Below, piece by piece: positions 46,585 to 57,850 of a stretch of DNA of 64,000 nt. Every line of letters starts with the position of its first letter. Within the stretch, counting starts at the first letter, position 1. A model generated the notes under the pieces. It searched no databases. It saw only the letters and a list, made by a program, of their open reading frames with translations, and was not told the DNA's origin. The DNA lies in contig NC_045436.1 in assembly GCF_002776525.5 (NCBI RefSeq), positions 7,293,918-7,357,917 on the forward strand, read 5' to 3'. This DNA comes from Piliocolobus tephrosceles (Eukaryota; Chordata; Mammalia; Primates; Cercopithecidae). The translations under genes were made by a program, and so were the position numbers.

Positions 46585-48242
46585 GGTGCCCACCAGGAGT
46601 TTGGAGATGGAAGGAGGGGGTTGCGTTCTGTAATGTAGATTTACTAACGTGGTTCCATAACAGTGGTACTTATGAGGGCTGATGAGATTTCAGAGGCAAT
46701 GACTAAAGGAAGACAGCAACCAGCCAAGCTGGAATCTTGGTGGATGCTTACATGGAGGGGCCACAAAGAGGGAGTTCACCCGCTGGGTAGACAGAAGGCA
46801 GCATCTGGGAAGTTGGAGAAAACCTGCAGTGTAAAACGACGAAGAAGCCCCGAGTAGAGATTTCAAGAACTGGGACAGGGAAAGGGGTGGGTGATGGTTA
46901 ACAAAGATACATATTACAGATTAATACTTCTAATGATTGAAGAAAAGGTCTTGACAGGAAGAAGCAATTTTCAATCTAAAGGAGAATAATTCTAGCGGAA
47001 TAATGGGATGAATGTCAGAGGTAATGGGTGTTGAAAACCAAGGGGATGGTGGGGAAATGGAGACAGCTAGTTTACACGCCAGTTTTTTTCTTCAAAGCTT
47101 CTAGATTTGAATTCCCTTCACATTTATTGAATGCCTATTATGTGCCTGAAACACCTTAGGTTCTTTCACATGAAATGCCTTGTTTAATCCTCACAGGACA
47201 TCCCTAGATTAAAACTAACATAGGAAACTGTATTTCCATTATTGAAAATACCCTGTAGGGAAAAACATACAACTTCTTTTAGGCAAATTTCTACCTAGGA
47301 TCTGTCCTGGTTTGTAAAAAGCCAATGTGCTTAGGGTCTTCCCAGCGGCAACTTCAGCAGCTTAAGGGAAATCATGCAGACATACACAGTAAGAAATACA
47401 GGAGAAGAAGAGAGTTCTCTGAAAAGAAGAGAGAAGAGAGAGTGAAAAACTGGTAGAATCAGAGGCTGTCAGATAAGGAAAACTTAGTTACTGTCTAGTC
47501 CTGTGGGCTTTCAGCTTCAGAATGATAACAAACTTCATAGCTGTATCTATACAGAGGGAAATGAGTCTTGTAAAAGATCTGGAATCACTGAAAGGCAAAA
47601 TGAGGGCATCTATTAATTGATGCTGAGCAAGTTAAAGATAACTCCTGAGGCCATGGCCAACTAAAGATCCTGACCACAAAGGCAAGTGTCCACATGTAGA
47701 TTTTGACACTGGACCATCCAGAAGTTTCAGAGCCTATCATCCTTGGTGGCCATTTGACTGAAATAGAAACCACTGTAAAAATATGTAGAACTATGTTATT
47801 TTTGGCCAAAGGCCTTTGTAAGATTTTCAACAAAAGCTTTGTACAATGTGATCATTCAAATGAATTTTAAAAATTAAGGCAGAACAAGTTAGAGTATTTT
47901 AGAATTAATTTCATAATATTACTCATTAGATCAATATATCACTATGTCACCTTAACTACAGAGTCTAAGATTGCTTCAGTTCAGATGATATAAGCAGCCA
48001 GCATAAGTAAAAATGTTCTCAAAGTTAGGTACAAGTGTACGTTGAATAACCGCCATCTTTTTTGGTTGTATTCTACAGTGGTTGTTGGCTAAATTTACCT
48101 TCAAGGAATTTCTGGCAGGGTTTCATAAGGATGGTTAAAATGAGGAATTTTCTAACTGGAAAAAAAAAAAGGTCAATCTGTGATTAACAGCAATTTATGA
48201 TTAGTGAGAAGGGCCTTAAATTATTTCTAGGCATCTATGCCA
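46585..48242. other. Unique DNA with a MIR fragment
   Basis: No gene seen. A MIR/L2-like piece is listed at 47110-47215. gaagagagaagagagagtga near 47424 is a purine run. Confidence 0.4.
47110..47215 (-). repeat. MIR/L2-like fragment
   Basis: Reads catttattgaatgcctatta, tgtgcctgaaacacctta, gtttaatcctcacaggaca, as in the reverse complement of MIR or L2 3' ends. Confidence 0.65.
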
Positions 48243-48259
48243 TAAAAAAAGCTTATTCT

Positions 48260-48566
48260 GGCCGGGCGCGGTGGCTCAAGTCTGTAATCCCAGCACTTCG
48301 GGAGGCCGAGACGGGCGGATGACGAGGTCAGGAGATCGAGACCATCCTGGCTAACATGGTGAAACCCCGTCTGTACTAAAAAATACAAAAAAAAAATTGC
48401 CGGGCGAGGTGGTGGGCACCTGTAGTCCCAGCTACTTGGGAGGCTGAGGCAGGAGAATGGCATAAACCCGGGAGGTAGAATTGTGGTGAGCTGAGATCCG
48501 GCCACTGCACTCCAGCCTGGGTGACAGAGCGAGACGCCGTCTCAAAAGAAAAAAAAAAAAAAAAAA
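48260..48566 (+). mobile_element. AluY, Old World monkey type, full length
   Basis: Plus-strand Alu starting ggccgggcgcggtggctcaa with ccgagacgggcggatgac and gagctgagatccggccactg. Perfect 16-base target-site duplication aaaaaaagcttattct (48243-48258 and after the A tail). Recent insertion. Confidence 0.95.
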
Positions 48567-48834
48567 GCTTATTCTATTGCTTGACGTTTATTTCTACCAA
48601 CTTTAATAAAAATATGTAGTTTCTTAACCAGCGTCAGGAAAATGCATGGCTGAAACTCAGACAAGCAGGTATCTTTATGCTTTAGATTACTTAAATAAGG
48701 GTCACTGCAGTTGATGGTAAAAATAAACTCACTGCAAAATAAAATAATTTAAAAGAAACGAAATAGCTTAAATAGTTTGTACATTGAAGGAGCAAAGAAA
48801 CATCACAGCTCACCCTTCAAGAATTTCTCTACTT

Positions 48835-48975
48835 CTCTATAAATTCTCTAGACATCAGGAAACCTGGGTTCGGGATATTGTTCTTCTGACCAGCTGTGTA
48901 ACCTTGGTAACTCTTAAGTTATCGAGTCTCATTTTTTTCCCTCTAAAAAGAAATCTCTCAGATCACTTGCAACCT
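48835..48975 (+). repeat. MIR fragment
   Basis: aggaaacctgggttcgggat, gaccagctgtgtaaccttgg, then a diverged tail; in order with the MIR head and core. Confidence 0.6.
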
Positions 48976-49042
48976 TTTAAATGGCCGTCCAGGAGTTTCC
49001 TCCAGTTTCTTTAATGTCTTAGGATAATAGTTTTCCGTTGTG

Positions 49043-49081
<39 letters not shown>

Positions 49082-49084
49082 TTT
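49043..49084 (+). repeat. (TTTA)n microsatellite, tail of the outer Alu
   Basis: About ten ttat/attt units without interruption, joined to the minus-strand Alu that follows; it is that Alu's tail. Confidence 0.95.
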
Positions 49085-49216
49085 CAGACAAGATCTCGCT
49101 CTGTTGCTCAGGCTGGAGTGCTGTGGCGCTATCTCGGCTTACTGGAACCTCTGCTTCCTGGGCTCAAGCAATCCTCTCAGCCTCTGGAGTAGCTGGGACT
49201 ACAGGCATCTGCCCAG

Positions 49217-49252
<36 letters not shown>

Positions 49253-49678
49253 GCAGTCCCACTCTGTCGTCCAGGCTGTAGAGCAGTGGTGCGATCTCAC
49301 CTCACTGCAACCTCTGCCTCCTGGGTTCAAGCGATTCTCCTGTCTTGGCCTCCCAAATAGTTGGGGTTACGGGCTCCCGCCACCACGCCTGGCTAATTTT
49401 TTTGTGTTTTTAGTAGAGACGGGGTTTCACCATGTTGGCCAGGCTGGTCTCTAACTCCTGACCTTGAGTGATCTGCCCACTTGGGCTCCCAAAGTGTTAG
49501 GATTACAGGCGTGAGCCACCAGGCCCAGCCAGCTGCCCAGCTATTTCTTTTATGTTTTGTAGAGACAAGGTTTTGCCATGTTGCCCAGGCTGATCTCGAA
49601 CTCCTAAGCTCAAGGGATTCTCCTGCCTCTGCCTCCCAAAGTACTGGGATTACAGGAGTGAGCAATGATGGCTGGCCT
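49085..49678 (-). mobile_element. Outer Alu split by another Alu
   Basis: Minus-strand Alu in two parts, 49085-49216 and 49531-49678. The first ends catctgcccag; the second resumes gctgcccagctatttctttt and goes to the head gatggctggcc. An AluJ/S-like old element. Confidence 0.88.
49217..49530 (-). mobile_element. Inner Alu nested in an Alu
   Basis: Minus-strand Alu with a 29-base T-run near 49221-49249, ending in the head caggcccagcc. ctgcccag flanks both sides as the target-site duplication. The 138-codon frame at 49038-49454 crosses both Alus and is not a gene. Confidence 0.9.
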
Positions 49679-50004
49679 CAGTTGCTGTATTTTAAAATTC
49701 ATTCATTTTCTTAAGGTTTTTCCCTTTCTACCCTGGTTTATCACACACTTGAGTTTGTTGCCTATCTATCCATTATAAAATTACAGATCAAGCTTTGGTC
49801 TGTTTATTTTGAAGAATGAATTAAAGAAGCTCACTCAGCTATTTCCAAATGTTAACTTCTTAATGCATATACGATTTGGAGAACAGCTATTTTTGTCTTT
49901 ATTCTACTCCATATGTTAACATTCCGTGTGTTAAGATAGTAGGCACATTTCAATGCATTTAAGAGGTGAGAAGTTCTTTCCTTCATGAGACTAGCACTGG
50001 TGCA

Positions 50005-50299
50005 TTTTGTTTTTTGGAGGCGGAGTTTTGTTCTTGTTGCCCAGGCTGGAGTGCAATGGCACCGTCTTGGCTCACTGTAACCTCCGCCTCCTGGGTTCAA
50101 GCGATTCTCCTGCCTCAGCCTCCCTAGTAGCTGGGATTGCAGGTGCCCACCACCACATCTGGCTAATTTTTGTATTTTTAGTAGAGATGGGGTTTCATCA
50201 TGTTGGCCAGGCTGGTCTCGAACTCCTGACCTCAGGTGATCCACCCGCCTTGGCCTCCCAAAGTGCTGGGATTACAGGCATGAGCAACCATGCCTGGCC
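50005..50299 (-). mobile_element. AluS-type element
   Basis: Minus-strand full-length Alu. 17-base perfect target-site duplication tagcactggtgcatttt at 49992-50008 and 50305-50321. The 111-codon frame across it is not a gene. Confidence 0.95.
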
Positions 50300-50321
50300 A
50301 AGAATAGCACTGGTGCATTTT

Positions 50322-52377
50322 TTTAGAAGCCAAGAGGGGTAACAAGGTGTGGGTGAGCTATATTATCATATGTTTATTAAATTGGTGGTGGCAAGGATCT
50401 AACCACAGCCATATCATGTGCTTTTATTTTTCCTACCTAAGGTGTACATACTTTGCAAGATCTCTGTTTTCCAATGATTCTATGTCTTATCAAATACTTG
50501 ATATAAGACATTCCACAAATAGGAGGCTCTTTGTATGTGTCATACACGTTAGAGCGCATCACGTTTCCTAACAGAAGAGATTACATAGCACTACCAAATA
50601 TTGGAACCTAAAAGGAACTTGGAGCTTACTGCTCAATCCCCTGCCTTCTCACAGGGCAGCTGGTGAGTACGACCCTGAAGACAGACAAAGCTGCAGTCAT
50701 TGTGAATCCTACCCCTTCCATGATGTTCTCTCAGGATATCCTGTTCATAGGGTTACACACTTGGAACTTGGTCTGTTTGGATAAGGGAAACATCTCCCTT
50801 ACTTATTAGTGATCCTAAATATTGTTAACATGACTCCCTATACTCCCTTAAGCAGATAAGTTGAGAGAGACATTATAATGTGCCTAGAGGCATCTGTTAA
50901 AGCAAAGGACCTGCTGTCAGTAGAAAATGAGAATCCCTACGACCTTCCCAAACAGAAAGCTGTCCAGTCCCCTCTGGTTGTGAAATTTAATTAATATCAC
51001 TGTATCTAGCAAAAAAAAAAAAAAAAAAAAGCACTATTTTTCCTCTGCCTAGAGTTAGAATATTTGTAATATGCCCGTTTTTTTCCTAAAGGATCAACAA
51101 GACTTTCCAAAGGTAAAACGCAAATCCATATTCAATTTTCTTCCAATTATGGAGAAATAAACCAACTTCAGGTCTTCCTTATGTATGTACTAACTGTGAG
51201 TTCGATGCCTTTTTAATCTCATGAGAAAATAGCTAAAGATCACCTTCCTCTGCAGAGGCAGGAACTACATATGCCTAAAAAGGGAATCTTTGAAAATTCT
51301 TAAATTAATTCTCGTGCCTTTTTCCCTATTCTATTTCAAATCAATTTCCTATTTTCTCACATTCCTCCCGGCTGGCAGCTGCTCCTTCTGGGCCTTTATC
51401 TGGCCCAAGGAAGGCAGGCAGGCAAGCAGTTGCCTGTTCGCCGATGCCAGCCCTGTTCCCATGCTGGAGACAGAATGTCTAATCTCCGTATTACCAGCAG
51501 CTTCCAATTGCCCCTGTCTTAAAAAGCATCTTAACACTCGGGTCCATAGGTTAGGATCCCCCATCTTTTTTCTTGTTGGCTTCTTGGGAATCAAAACACT
51601 TTTTCTTGGCATAAAGACTTGCTGAAAAAGGAAAACAATAACAACCAACTCACAAGTCAAGTCACCGAAGAAAAAAAAAATTCACCTGCAGTATACACAC
51701 TTAAGATAGAAGAAGTCATGTAATAGACAGCATATTTGTAGACTGTCTGAAGCAACACAATTGAAGGAAAATTGCTCTCTGTAGCAGTCTGGCAGGGAGA
51801 ATTGACTCTCCTGAACAAAACCATAACTTCCATAAAACCATGGAACTGGAGAGACCACCAGCAAAGACTATGACAAATACTTCTCCTCACCCCCAGAACA
51901 GACAGCCACTTAAATGGAAATGGCATCTAGCATTCTTGAAGTGTTTGACTTTGCATCAGATTCTTCTTGGGATATTTCCAGAATTATATTTTTATAGACT
52001 TCAAGGATGTCAGCAAAAGAACAACTTGTGTCCTGGCAGTTCCCGTGGAAATACTCCATGCCTTTCCTGTCCTCATTGTTCTGTGGATCACTGCTGAAGT
52101 GATATGCTCAGACCCTAGGCTGAGCTGTGTGTCTGTCTTTCAGCTTCTCCACAGAGGTCCAGCCTAGCCAAGATGACCAATCATCACCCATGGCAAAGAT
52201 TACTGGTCCTCTAATTGGAGATTCCTTGTGAATGGATTTCTAAGTCTTTTTTCTCCTGTAGTGTGTAGTAAAAGAAAAATATACCCTGATAATAATCTCT
52301 GGGGTGCAATTTGATAAGCTCAAGGAAAACAGAAAAAAGCAACCTTAAAAAAAAATAAAGTAGACCAATATACTGTT
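50322..52377. other. Unique DNA, no gene proven
   Basis: Two kilobases without a recognised repeat. 51340-52200 is moderately GC-richer, with overlapping frames on both strands of up to 111 codons, none with a recognised domain. A homopolymer A run lies at 51010-51030. Part near 50600-50680 resembles old MIR/MER5 sequence. An exon of a non-coding RNA is possible but unsupported. Confidence 0.35.
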
Positions 52378-52685
52378 TAGTTGTTGTTGTTTTGTTTTGT
52401 TTTTTGAGACGGAGTCTCGCTCTGTCCCCCAGGTTGGAGTACAGTGGCACGATCTTGGCTCACTGCAACCTCTGCCTCCTGGGTTCAAGCGGTTCTCCTG
52501 CCTCAGCCTCCCAAGCTGGAACTGCAGGTGTCCACCACCACACCCAGCTAATTTTTGTATTTTTAGTAGAGACGGGTTTTTGCCATGTTGGCCAGGCTGG
52601 TCTCGAACTCCTGACCTCAGGCGATCCACCCGTCCTGGCCTCCCAAAGTACTGGGATTATAGGTGTGAGCCATGGTGCCCAGCTG
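52378..52685 (-). mobile_element. AluS-type element
   Basis: Minus-strand Alu with a (ttg)n/(ttttg)n tail at 52380-52405 and the head ggtgcccagc. Flanking atactgtt on both sides. The 237-codon frame at 52392-53105 runs from this Alu into the next and is not a gene. Confidence 0.92.
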
Positions 52686-52926
52686 GTTATACTGTTCTTT
52701 AATTTTAATTCTATGAAGTACAACTATAAAGTTCTACATGCAGAGCAAGCTACATACTTCCCCAAAACAGGTCCTACTTCTGAGTTTTCCTTTTTTTCTC
52801 AAGGTTATCACCATTCTCAGTCACCTCCTTTCCCAGTCCTCACCATGTTCAATGAGAATTGTAGCACTTCTATTTTCACAATGATCTCTCTCATCCATGT
52901 TTTCTTTTTATTTCTTCTGAAACTAC

Positions 52927-52928
<2 letters not shown>

Positions 52929-52957
<29 letters not shown>

Positions 52958-53241
52958 TGGAGACAGCTTCTTGTCTGTCATCCAGGCTAGATTGCAATGG
53001 TGCAAACCTAGCTCACTGCAACCTCAAACTCTTAAGTTCAAGGGATCCTGCTGCCTCAGCCTCCCAAGCAGCAGGGACTACAAGAGTGCCACCATGCTTG
53101 TCTAACTTTTAAAATGTTTTGTGGAGATGGGGTCCCACTATGTTGCACAGGCTGATCTCAAACTCCTGGCCTTTAGTGATCCTCCACTTTGGTCTCCCAA
53201 AGTGCTGGGATTACAAGTGTGAGCCCTCACACCGCCCAGCT
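52929..53241 (-). mobile_element. AluJ-type element
   Basis: Minus-strand Alu, T-run 52929-52955, head cacaccgcccagc. Diverged. Flanking ctgaaa..actctt on both sides fits a decayed target-site duplication. Confidence 0.9.
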
Positions 53242-53689
53242 ACTGAAATGACTCTTCTTCAAAAATTTCCTTATAACTATCCTAGATAACTGAATAATCT
53301 ATTATATGGCCTTGGTATTCACACACCAACCCATATTCTAGTTAAATCTTCCTAATGACTTATTTGCAAATGCTCCTCCCATGCTCAAATCTGCATTGAT
53401 TGCTACTGACTTCAGAGTAACTCCCATTCCTCAGCCTATTATTTCAGGAGACCACTCGAGTTTTATCTTGCACTTGACAAAATGATTTTTCTCAAACATG
53501 CCCCTACCCTTTTTTTGCCCTTTGTACATCACCATCACATCACTTCCTTTGCTTAGCTGCCCTTCCTCCCTTTCTTCTCTCTCCCTCTTTCTTTGTCTCT
53601 GACTTTCATAATCACTGCCACCTTCCAAGCCTTACCTCACAAATTATGCTGTTTCATGACTTCAGTGTCCAGCCAGGCTCATATCCAAT
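53242..53689. other. Pyrimidine-rich unassigned stretch, possibly old L2
   Basis: tcttctctctccctctttct and neighbours are strongly CT-skewed. This may be the 5' continuation of the L2 that follows; not certain. Confidence 0.35.
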
Positions 53690-54650
53690 TGTTTAATGTC
53701 TTCTGTAGGATGTCCCACAAGCACCTATTTTAAAGCTGAAATAGTCCTCTTCCACAAACTCATATCTCATCCTGCATTCCCTCTGTCTATCAATGAAACC
53801 TCTCTATCCACTTAAATGCTCAACAAAAATATCTAGATGCCATTCTCGATCATCTTCTCTTATTGGCACTGTCTTCCCCCACTCACCATGTGAAATCTAT
53901 CCACAGGCCCTCTGGCTAAATTGGAAATATTTTCCATCACCACAGTCACTACCTCTGCTAATGCAATCATTATCTTTCACTTGAATGCAATATCATACCT
54001 TCCTCTATTCGTGTTTTCCTCCAACACATTCTTCACACTGCATTCAGAAACATCTGTTTAAAAATAGGATCATATTCATTTCCTGGCCGGGCGCAGTGGC
54101 TCACACCTGTTATCCCAGCACTTCGGGATGCCGAGGCAGGCAGATCACCTGAGGTCAGGAGTTAAAGACCAGCCTGGCCAACATGGTGAAAACATCTCTA
54201 CTAAAACAAAACAAAACAAAAAAAACGAAAAACAACAACAACAACAAAAACAAAACACACAGACACATAACCAAATCCTTTCCCTGAGGAAAAATTTGAA
54301 AACTGTAAATGACCCCCCCAGTGCCATTAGGATAACATCCAAGCTCCTTAGTAGGGCCTATAAGATCCTTTATGACCTCGCCTCTCCTTGCAGTTTTGGC
54401 TTCAGCCGTGATTTCCACCACTTTGGCCAGGACATTTCTCCTCTCTGTCTGGAAGAGCATCCTTCCTTGGCTAACTCCTATTTGTCCTTCCTGCCTTAAC
54501 TTAGATGTCTCCTCTTCTGTCCTGAAATCTTTCCTGTCCCCTCAAGGTTGGTCATCACTTGGCTTTTGCATATATTCACTGTATGAAGAAAACACAATTA
54601 TCACAGCAGTTATTACATTGTACATATTGTCCTAAAAATAATTTACATTA
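53690..54650 (+). repeat. L2 3' region, split by an Alu
   Basis: Before the Alu: catctgtttaaaaataggat and catattcattt. After it: gtgccattaggataacatcc, aagctccttagtagggccta, taagatcctttatgacctcg, ctaactcctatttgtcctt. This is the typical order of the L2 3' end. Frames of 87 and 123 codons here are decayed L2 and Alu. Confidence 0.7.
54085..54262 (+). mobile_element. Alu left half, 3' truncated
   Basis: Plus-strand: ggccgggcgcagtggctcac through ctctactaaaac, then an A-rich (aaaac)n/(aac)n tract to about 54262. The right monomer is absent. Confidence 0.88.
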
Positions 54651-54929
54651 TTAAACCTGATTGGTTTAATGTTGGTAGAATAACGTTGTATGTCATGCAA
54701 AACATTTAACATATACAAAGGCACTTAACCTGACTATAATCCAATGTAAAGACTTCTACATGTAAGAGAAAATTATAACAAAAATATATCAAAATGGGTG
54801 CAAATTTAGGTTGATGTCCAACAAAACAGTGAATATAAAACACACTTTGAATTCTAGCCTACCTTAAATGCCTTTTTACTCAACTTATCCATGTAGAAAT
54901 TTTATCTATTCTTTGGCATTCCATGTCAT
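54651..54929. other. AT-rich unique DNA
   Basis: No feature recognised. Confidence 0.4.
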
Positions 54930-55450
54930 TTCTTCTCAAAGCCTTCCTGGACCAATTAATCAACATTAATCTCTTCCTCTCTGTATTCCCCTGGCTCTTC
55001 CTTTTTTTCTTTTCTTTTCTTTTTTTCTTTTCTTTTTTTTTTTTTTTGAGATGGAGTCTCGCTCTGTCACCCAGGCCAGAGTGCAGTAGTGTGATCTCAG
55101 CTCACTGCAAGCTCCACCTCCCAGGTTCAAGCGATTCTACTGCCTTTTGCATTTTTAGTAGAGATGGGGTTTCACCACATTGCCCAGGCTGGTCTCAAAC
55201 TCCTGACCTCAGCTAATCTGCCTGCCTTGGCCTCCCGAAGTGTTGGGATTACAAGTGTAAGCCACTATGCCTGGCCCTGGCTCTTCACTTCTGATTGTAT
55301 TACAATATCATGTCCAGTGCTTACTGTGGCTACTCGTAAGTAATTCTAATGCGACACATCCAGAGTCAAATGTCACCTGCCACCCTGACCCCAGAAGGCA
55401 TTCCCCGTGTCCCTAGTGTCTCAGTTCACATAGCACTCCATCTAGTTAAC
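54930..55450 (+). repeat. L2 fragment, split by an Alu
   Basis: aaagccttcctggaccaatt, ctctgtattcccctggctct, then after the Alu gattgtattacaatatca. A related piece near 55360-55445 reads gtcaaatgtcacctgcca, ggcattccccgtgtcccta, cacatagcactcca. Matches the L2 3' UTR order only roughly. Confidence 0.5.
55003..55274 (-). mobile_element. Alu with internal deletion
   Basis: Minus-strand Alu. Around 55135-55150 the sequence jumps from gcgattctactgcc to ttttgcatttttagtagaga, losing about 80 bases of the inter-monomer region. Target-site duplication ccctggctcttc at 54989-55000 and 55275-55286. Confidence 0.93.
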
Positions 55451-55559
55451 TAAGCTAGAAGTTTCGATTGTCTTTCCTTCAACTCCTACATAAAATCCAT
55501 TATCAAATCTTGATGCTTCTGTTGTTCTGTAGTTAGGTCTTGAATCTCACCCCTCCTTT

Positions 55560-55853
55560 TCTTTTTTTTTTTTTTAAGACAGAATCTTGCCCTGTCGCCC
55601 AGGCTGGCGTGCAGTGGCGCGATCTCAGCTCACTGCAAGCTCCGCCTCCCGGGTTCACATCATTCTCCCGCCTCAGCCTTCTGAGTAGCTGGGACTGCAG
55701 GCGCCGCCACCACGCCTGGCTAATTTTTTATATTTTTAGTAGAGACGGGGTTTCACTGTGTTAGCCAGGATGGTCTCGATCTGCTGACCTCGTGATCTGT
55801 CCACCTCAGTCTCCCAAAGTGCTGGGATTACAGGCGTGAGCCACTGAGCCTGG
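55560..55853 (-). mobile_element. AluY-type, inserted at the tail of the next Alu
   Basis: Minus-strand Alu with AluY-like bases (ctgcaagctccgcctcccgg, tgacctcgtgatctgt). It ends tgagcctgg directly against the T-run of the next Alu and has no flanking duplication of its own beyond T-rich sequence. Confidence 0.92.
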
Positions 55854-56157
55854 TTTTTTTTTTTTTTTTTTTTTTTTTTGAGAGAGAGTCTCACTCTATT
55901 GCCAATTGGAGAGTAGTGGCGAGATCTCGGCTCACTGCAACCTCCGCCTCCCGGGTTCAAGCTATTCTTCTGCCTCAGCCTCCTGAGTAGCTGGGACTAC
56001 AGGCACATGCCACCACGCCCAGCTAATTTTTGTATTTTTAGTACAGACGGGGTTTCACCATGTTGGCCAGGATGGTCTCGAACTCTTGACCTCATGATCC
56101 GCCTGCCTCGGCCTCCCAAAGTGTTGGGATTACAGGCATGAGCCACTGCGCCCAGCC
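55854..56157 (-). mobile_element. AluS-type element
   Basis: Minus-strand Alu, T-run 55854-55879, head gcgcccagcc. ctcacccctccttttct occurs just before the preceding Alu (55547) and again at 56158, so this duplication brackets both elements. Confidence 0.93.
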
Positions 56158-56310
56158 TCACCCCTCCTTTTCTATTCATGAAAGCACTATACGGACCTAG
56201 ACCTTTATCACCTTATACGTGTTTCTTTGGTTCTTTGTAATAGCATCTTAATTTGTTGTCTCCCCTTTTCTCACCTCATCACTACCCCCTTTCCATGCTA
56301 CCAAAGTCAT

Positions 56311-56615
56311 CTATTTATTTATTTATTTAATTTTGAGATGGAGTCTTGCTCTGTCACCCAGGCTGGAGTGCAATGGCACAATCTCGGCTCACTGCAACCT
56401 CCACCTCCTGGGTTCAGGTGATTATCCTGTCTTAGCCTCCTGAGTAGCTGGGATTACAGGTGCCCACCAACATGCCCAGTTAATTTTTGTATTTTTACTA
56501 CAGACAGGGTTTCACCATGTTGCCCAGGCTGGTCTCAAACTCCTGACCTCAGGTGATCCACCCGCCTGGGCTCCTGCAGTGCTGGGATTACAGGCGTGAG
56601 CCACCGAGCCCAGCC
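56311..56615 (-). mobile_element. AluS-type element with (ATTT)n tail
   Basis: Minus-strand Alu, tail ctatttatttatttatttaa, head gagcccagccc. Flanks aaagtcatct and gaagttatct form a decayed duplication. Confidence 0.93.
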
Positions 56616-56782
56616 CGAAGTTATCTTTCATAAACATGAACCCGCTCAGATCTCTACTTTGTGATCTACAAAGCCAAACCTAATCTTTTTAGGAGGACTC
56701 ACATGAGCAGTGTGCATTCAGGCACTGGACTTTCTTTTTAAGCTTAATCTACTGCCTTTCTTCAACCCACTCTACAATCTTT

Positions 56783-57403
56783 CTTTTTTTTTTCTTTTGA
56801 GACGGAGTCTTGGCCGGGCGCGGTGGCTCACGCCTGTAATCCCAGCACTTTGGGAGGCCGAGGTGGGTGGATCACGAGGTCAGGAGATCGAGACCGTCCT
56901 GGCTAACACAGTGAAACCCCGTGGCGACTAACAATACAAAAAATCAGCTGGGCATGGTGGCGGGTGCCTGTACTCTCAGCTACTCCGGAGGCTGAGGCAG
57001 GAGAATGGCGGGAACCCGGGAGGCGGAGCTTGCAGTGAGCCGAGATCGCGCCACCGCACTCCAGCCTGGGCTACGAGCGAGACTCCATCTCAAAATAAAA
57101 AAAGAAAAGAAAAAGAAAAAAGAGACGGAGTCTTGCTCTGTTGCCCAGGCTGGAGTGCAGTGGTGCAATCTTGGCTCACTGCAACATCCCCCTCCTGGGT
57201 TCAAGCGATTCTCCTGCCTCAGCCTCCCGAGTAACTGGGACAACAGGTGAGTGCCACCACGCCCTGCTAATTTTGTGTATTTTTTACTAGAGACAGCATT
57301 TCACCGTGTTAGCCAGGATGGTCTTGATCGCCTGACCTCGTGATCTTCCCGCCTCGGCCTCCTAAAGTGTTGGGATTACAGGCCTGAGCCACTGCGCCCG
57401 CCT
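56783..57403 (-). mobile_element. Outer Alu interrupted by an inverted Alu
   Basis: Minus-strand Alu whose T-run and first 13 bases (56783-56811) are cut off from the rest (57122-57403). Outer flanks ctacaatctttctttt and ctacagtcattctttt are its own target-site duplication. Confidence 0.93.
56812..57121 (+). mobile_element. AluY inserted in opposite orientation within an Alu
   Basis: Plus-strand full-length Alu starting ggccgggcgcggtggctcac with the AluY-like block gaggtcaggagatcgagacc. 13-base perfect target-site duplication gagacggagtctt at 56799-56811 and 57122-57134, taken from the outer Alu itself. Confidence 0.95.
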
Positions 57404-57624
57404 ACAGTCATTCTTTTTAAGTGAGCTACAATCTGCTCCTCAAACATACCTTGCCTCTTGGCAGAGGAAGTGGCCTAATAACATTTTTCTCTACGATGAT
57501 GAACCAGCAAATGCAAACGAATCAAATGTTTTTTCCACCTGCTGCCTTATGGTACCCTTTTGACCACAACCACAGCTGTATCGTGTAACTCAGTGATGGC
57601 ATTGCATCGAGGAATGTGAAGACT
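57404..57624. other. Unique stretch
   Basis: Nothing recognised. Confidence 0.4.
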
Positions 57625-57850
57625 AAAGACCACAGACACAAGAGTCAGACAGACTTCAGTTCAAATTCTGCCTCTTCCACTTTCTGGATGTGTAATTTTC
57701 AGAAAATTACTTAACTTTTTTGAGCCTCATATATGTCTGCAAAATAGGAGTAATATGATACGCATATCATCGGATTGTTTTAAATTGTATTAAATGAGAT
57801 ACTTTATGAAACATCCTATAACAGTGCTGAAACAGTAAGATCTCAAAGGC
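57625..57850 (+). repeat. SINE MIR
   Basis: gagtcagacagacttcagtt, caaattctgcctcttccact, tctggatgtgtaattttcag, aaattacttaactttt, gcaaaataggagtaat, aacagtgctgaaacagtaag; complete order of a MIR. Confidence 0.85.

Noticed and set aside
52392..53105. 237-codon plus-strand open frame
   Set aside because: Made of antisense Alu, a short unique bridge and a second Alu's T-run; typical Alu read-through.
54372..54635. 87-codon frame resembling a small secreted protein
   Set aside because: Falls wholly within a decayed L2 3' region.
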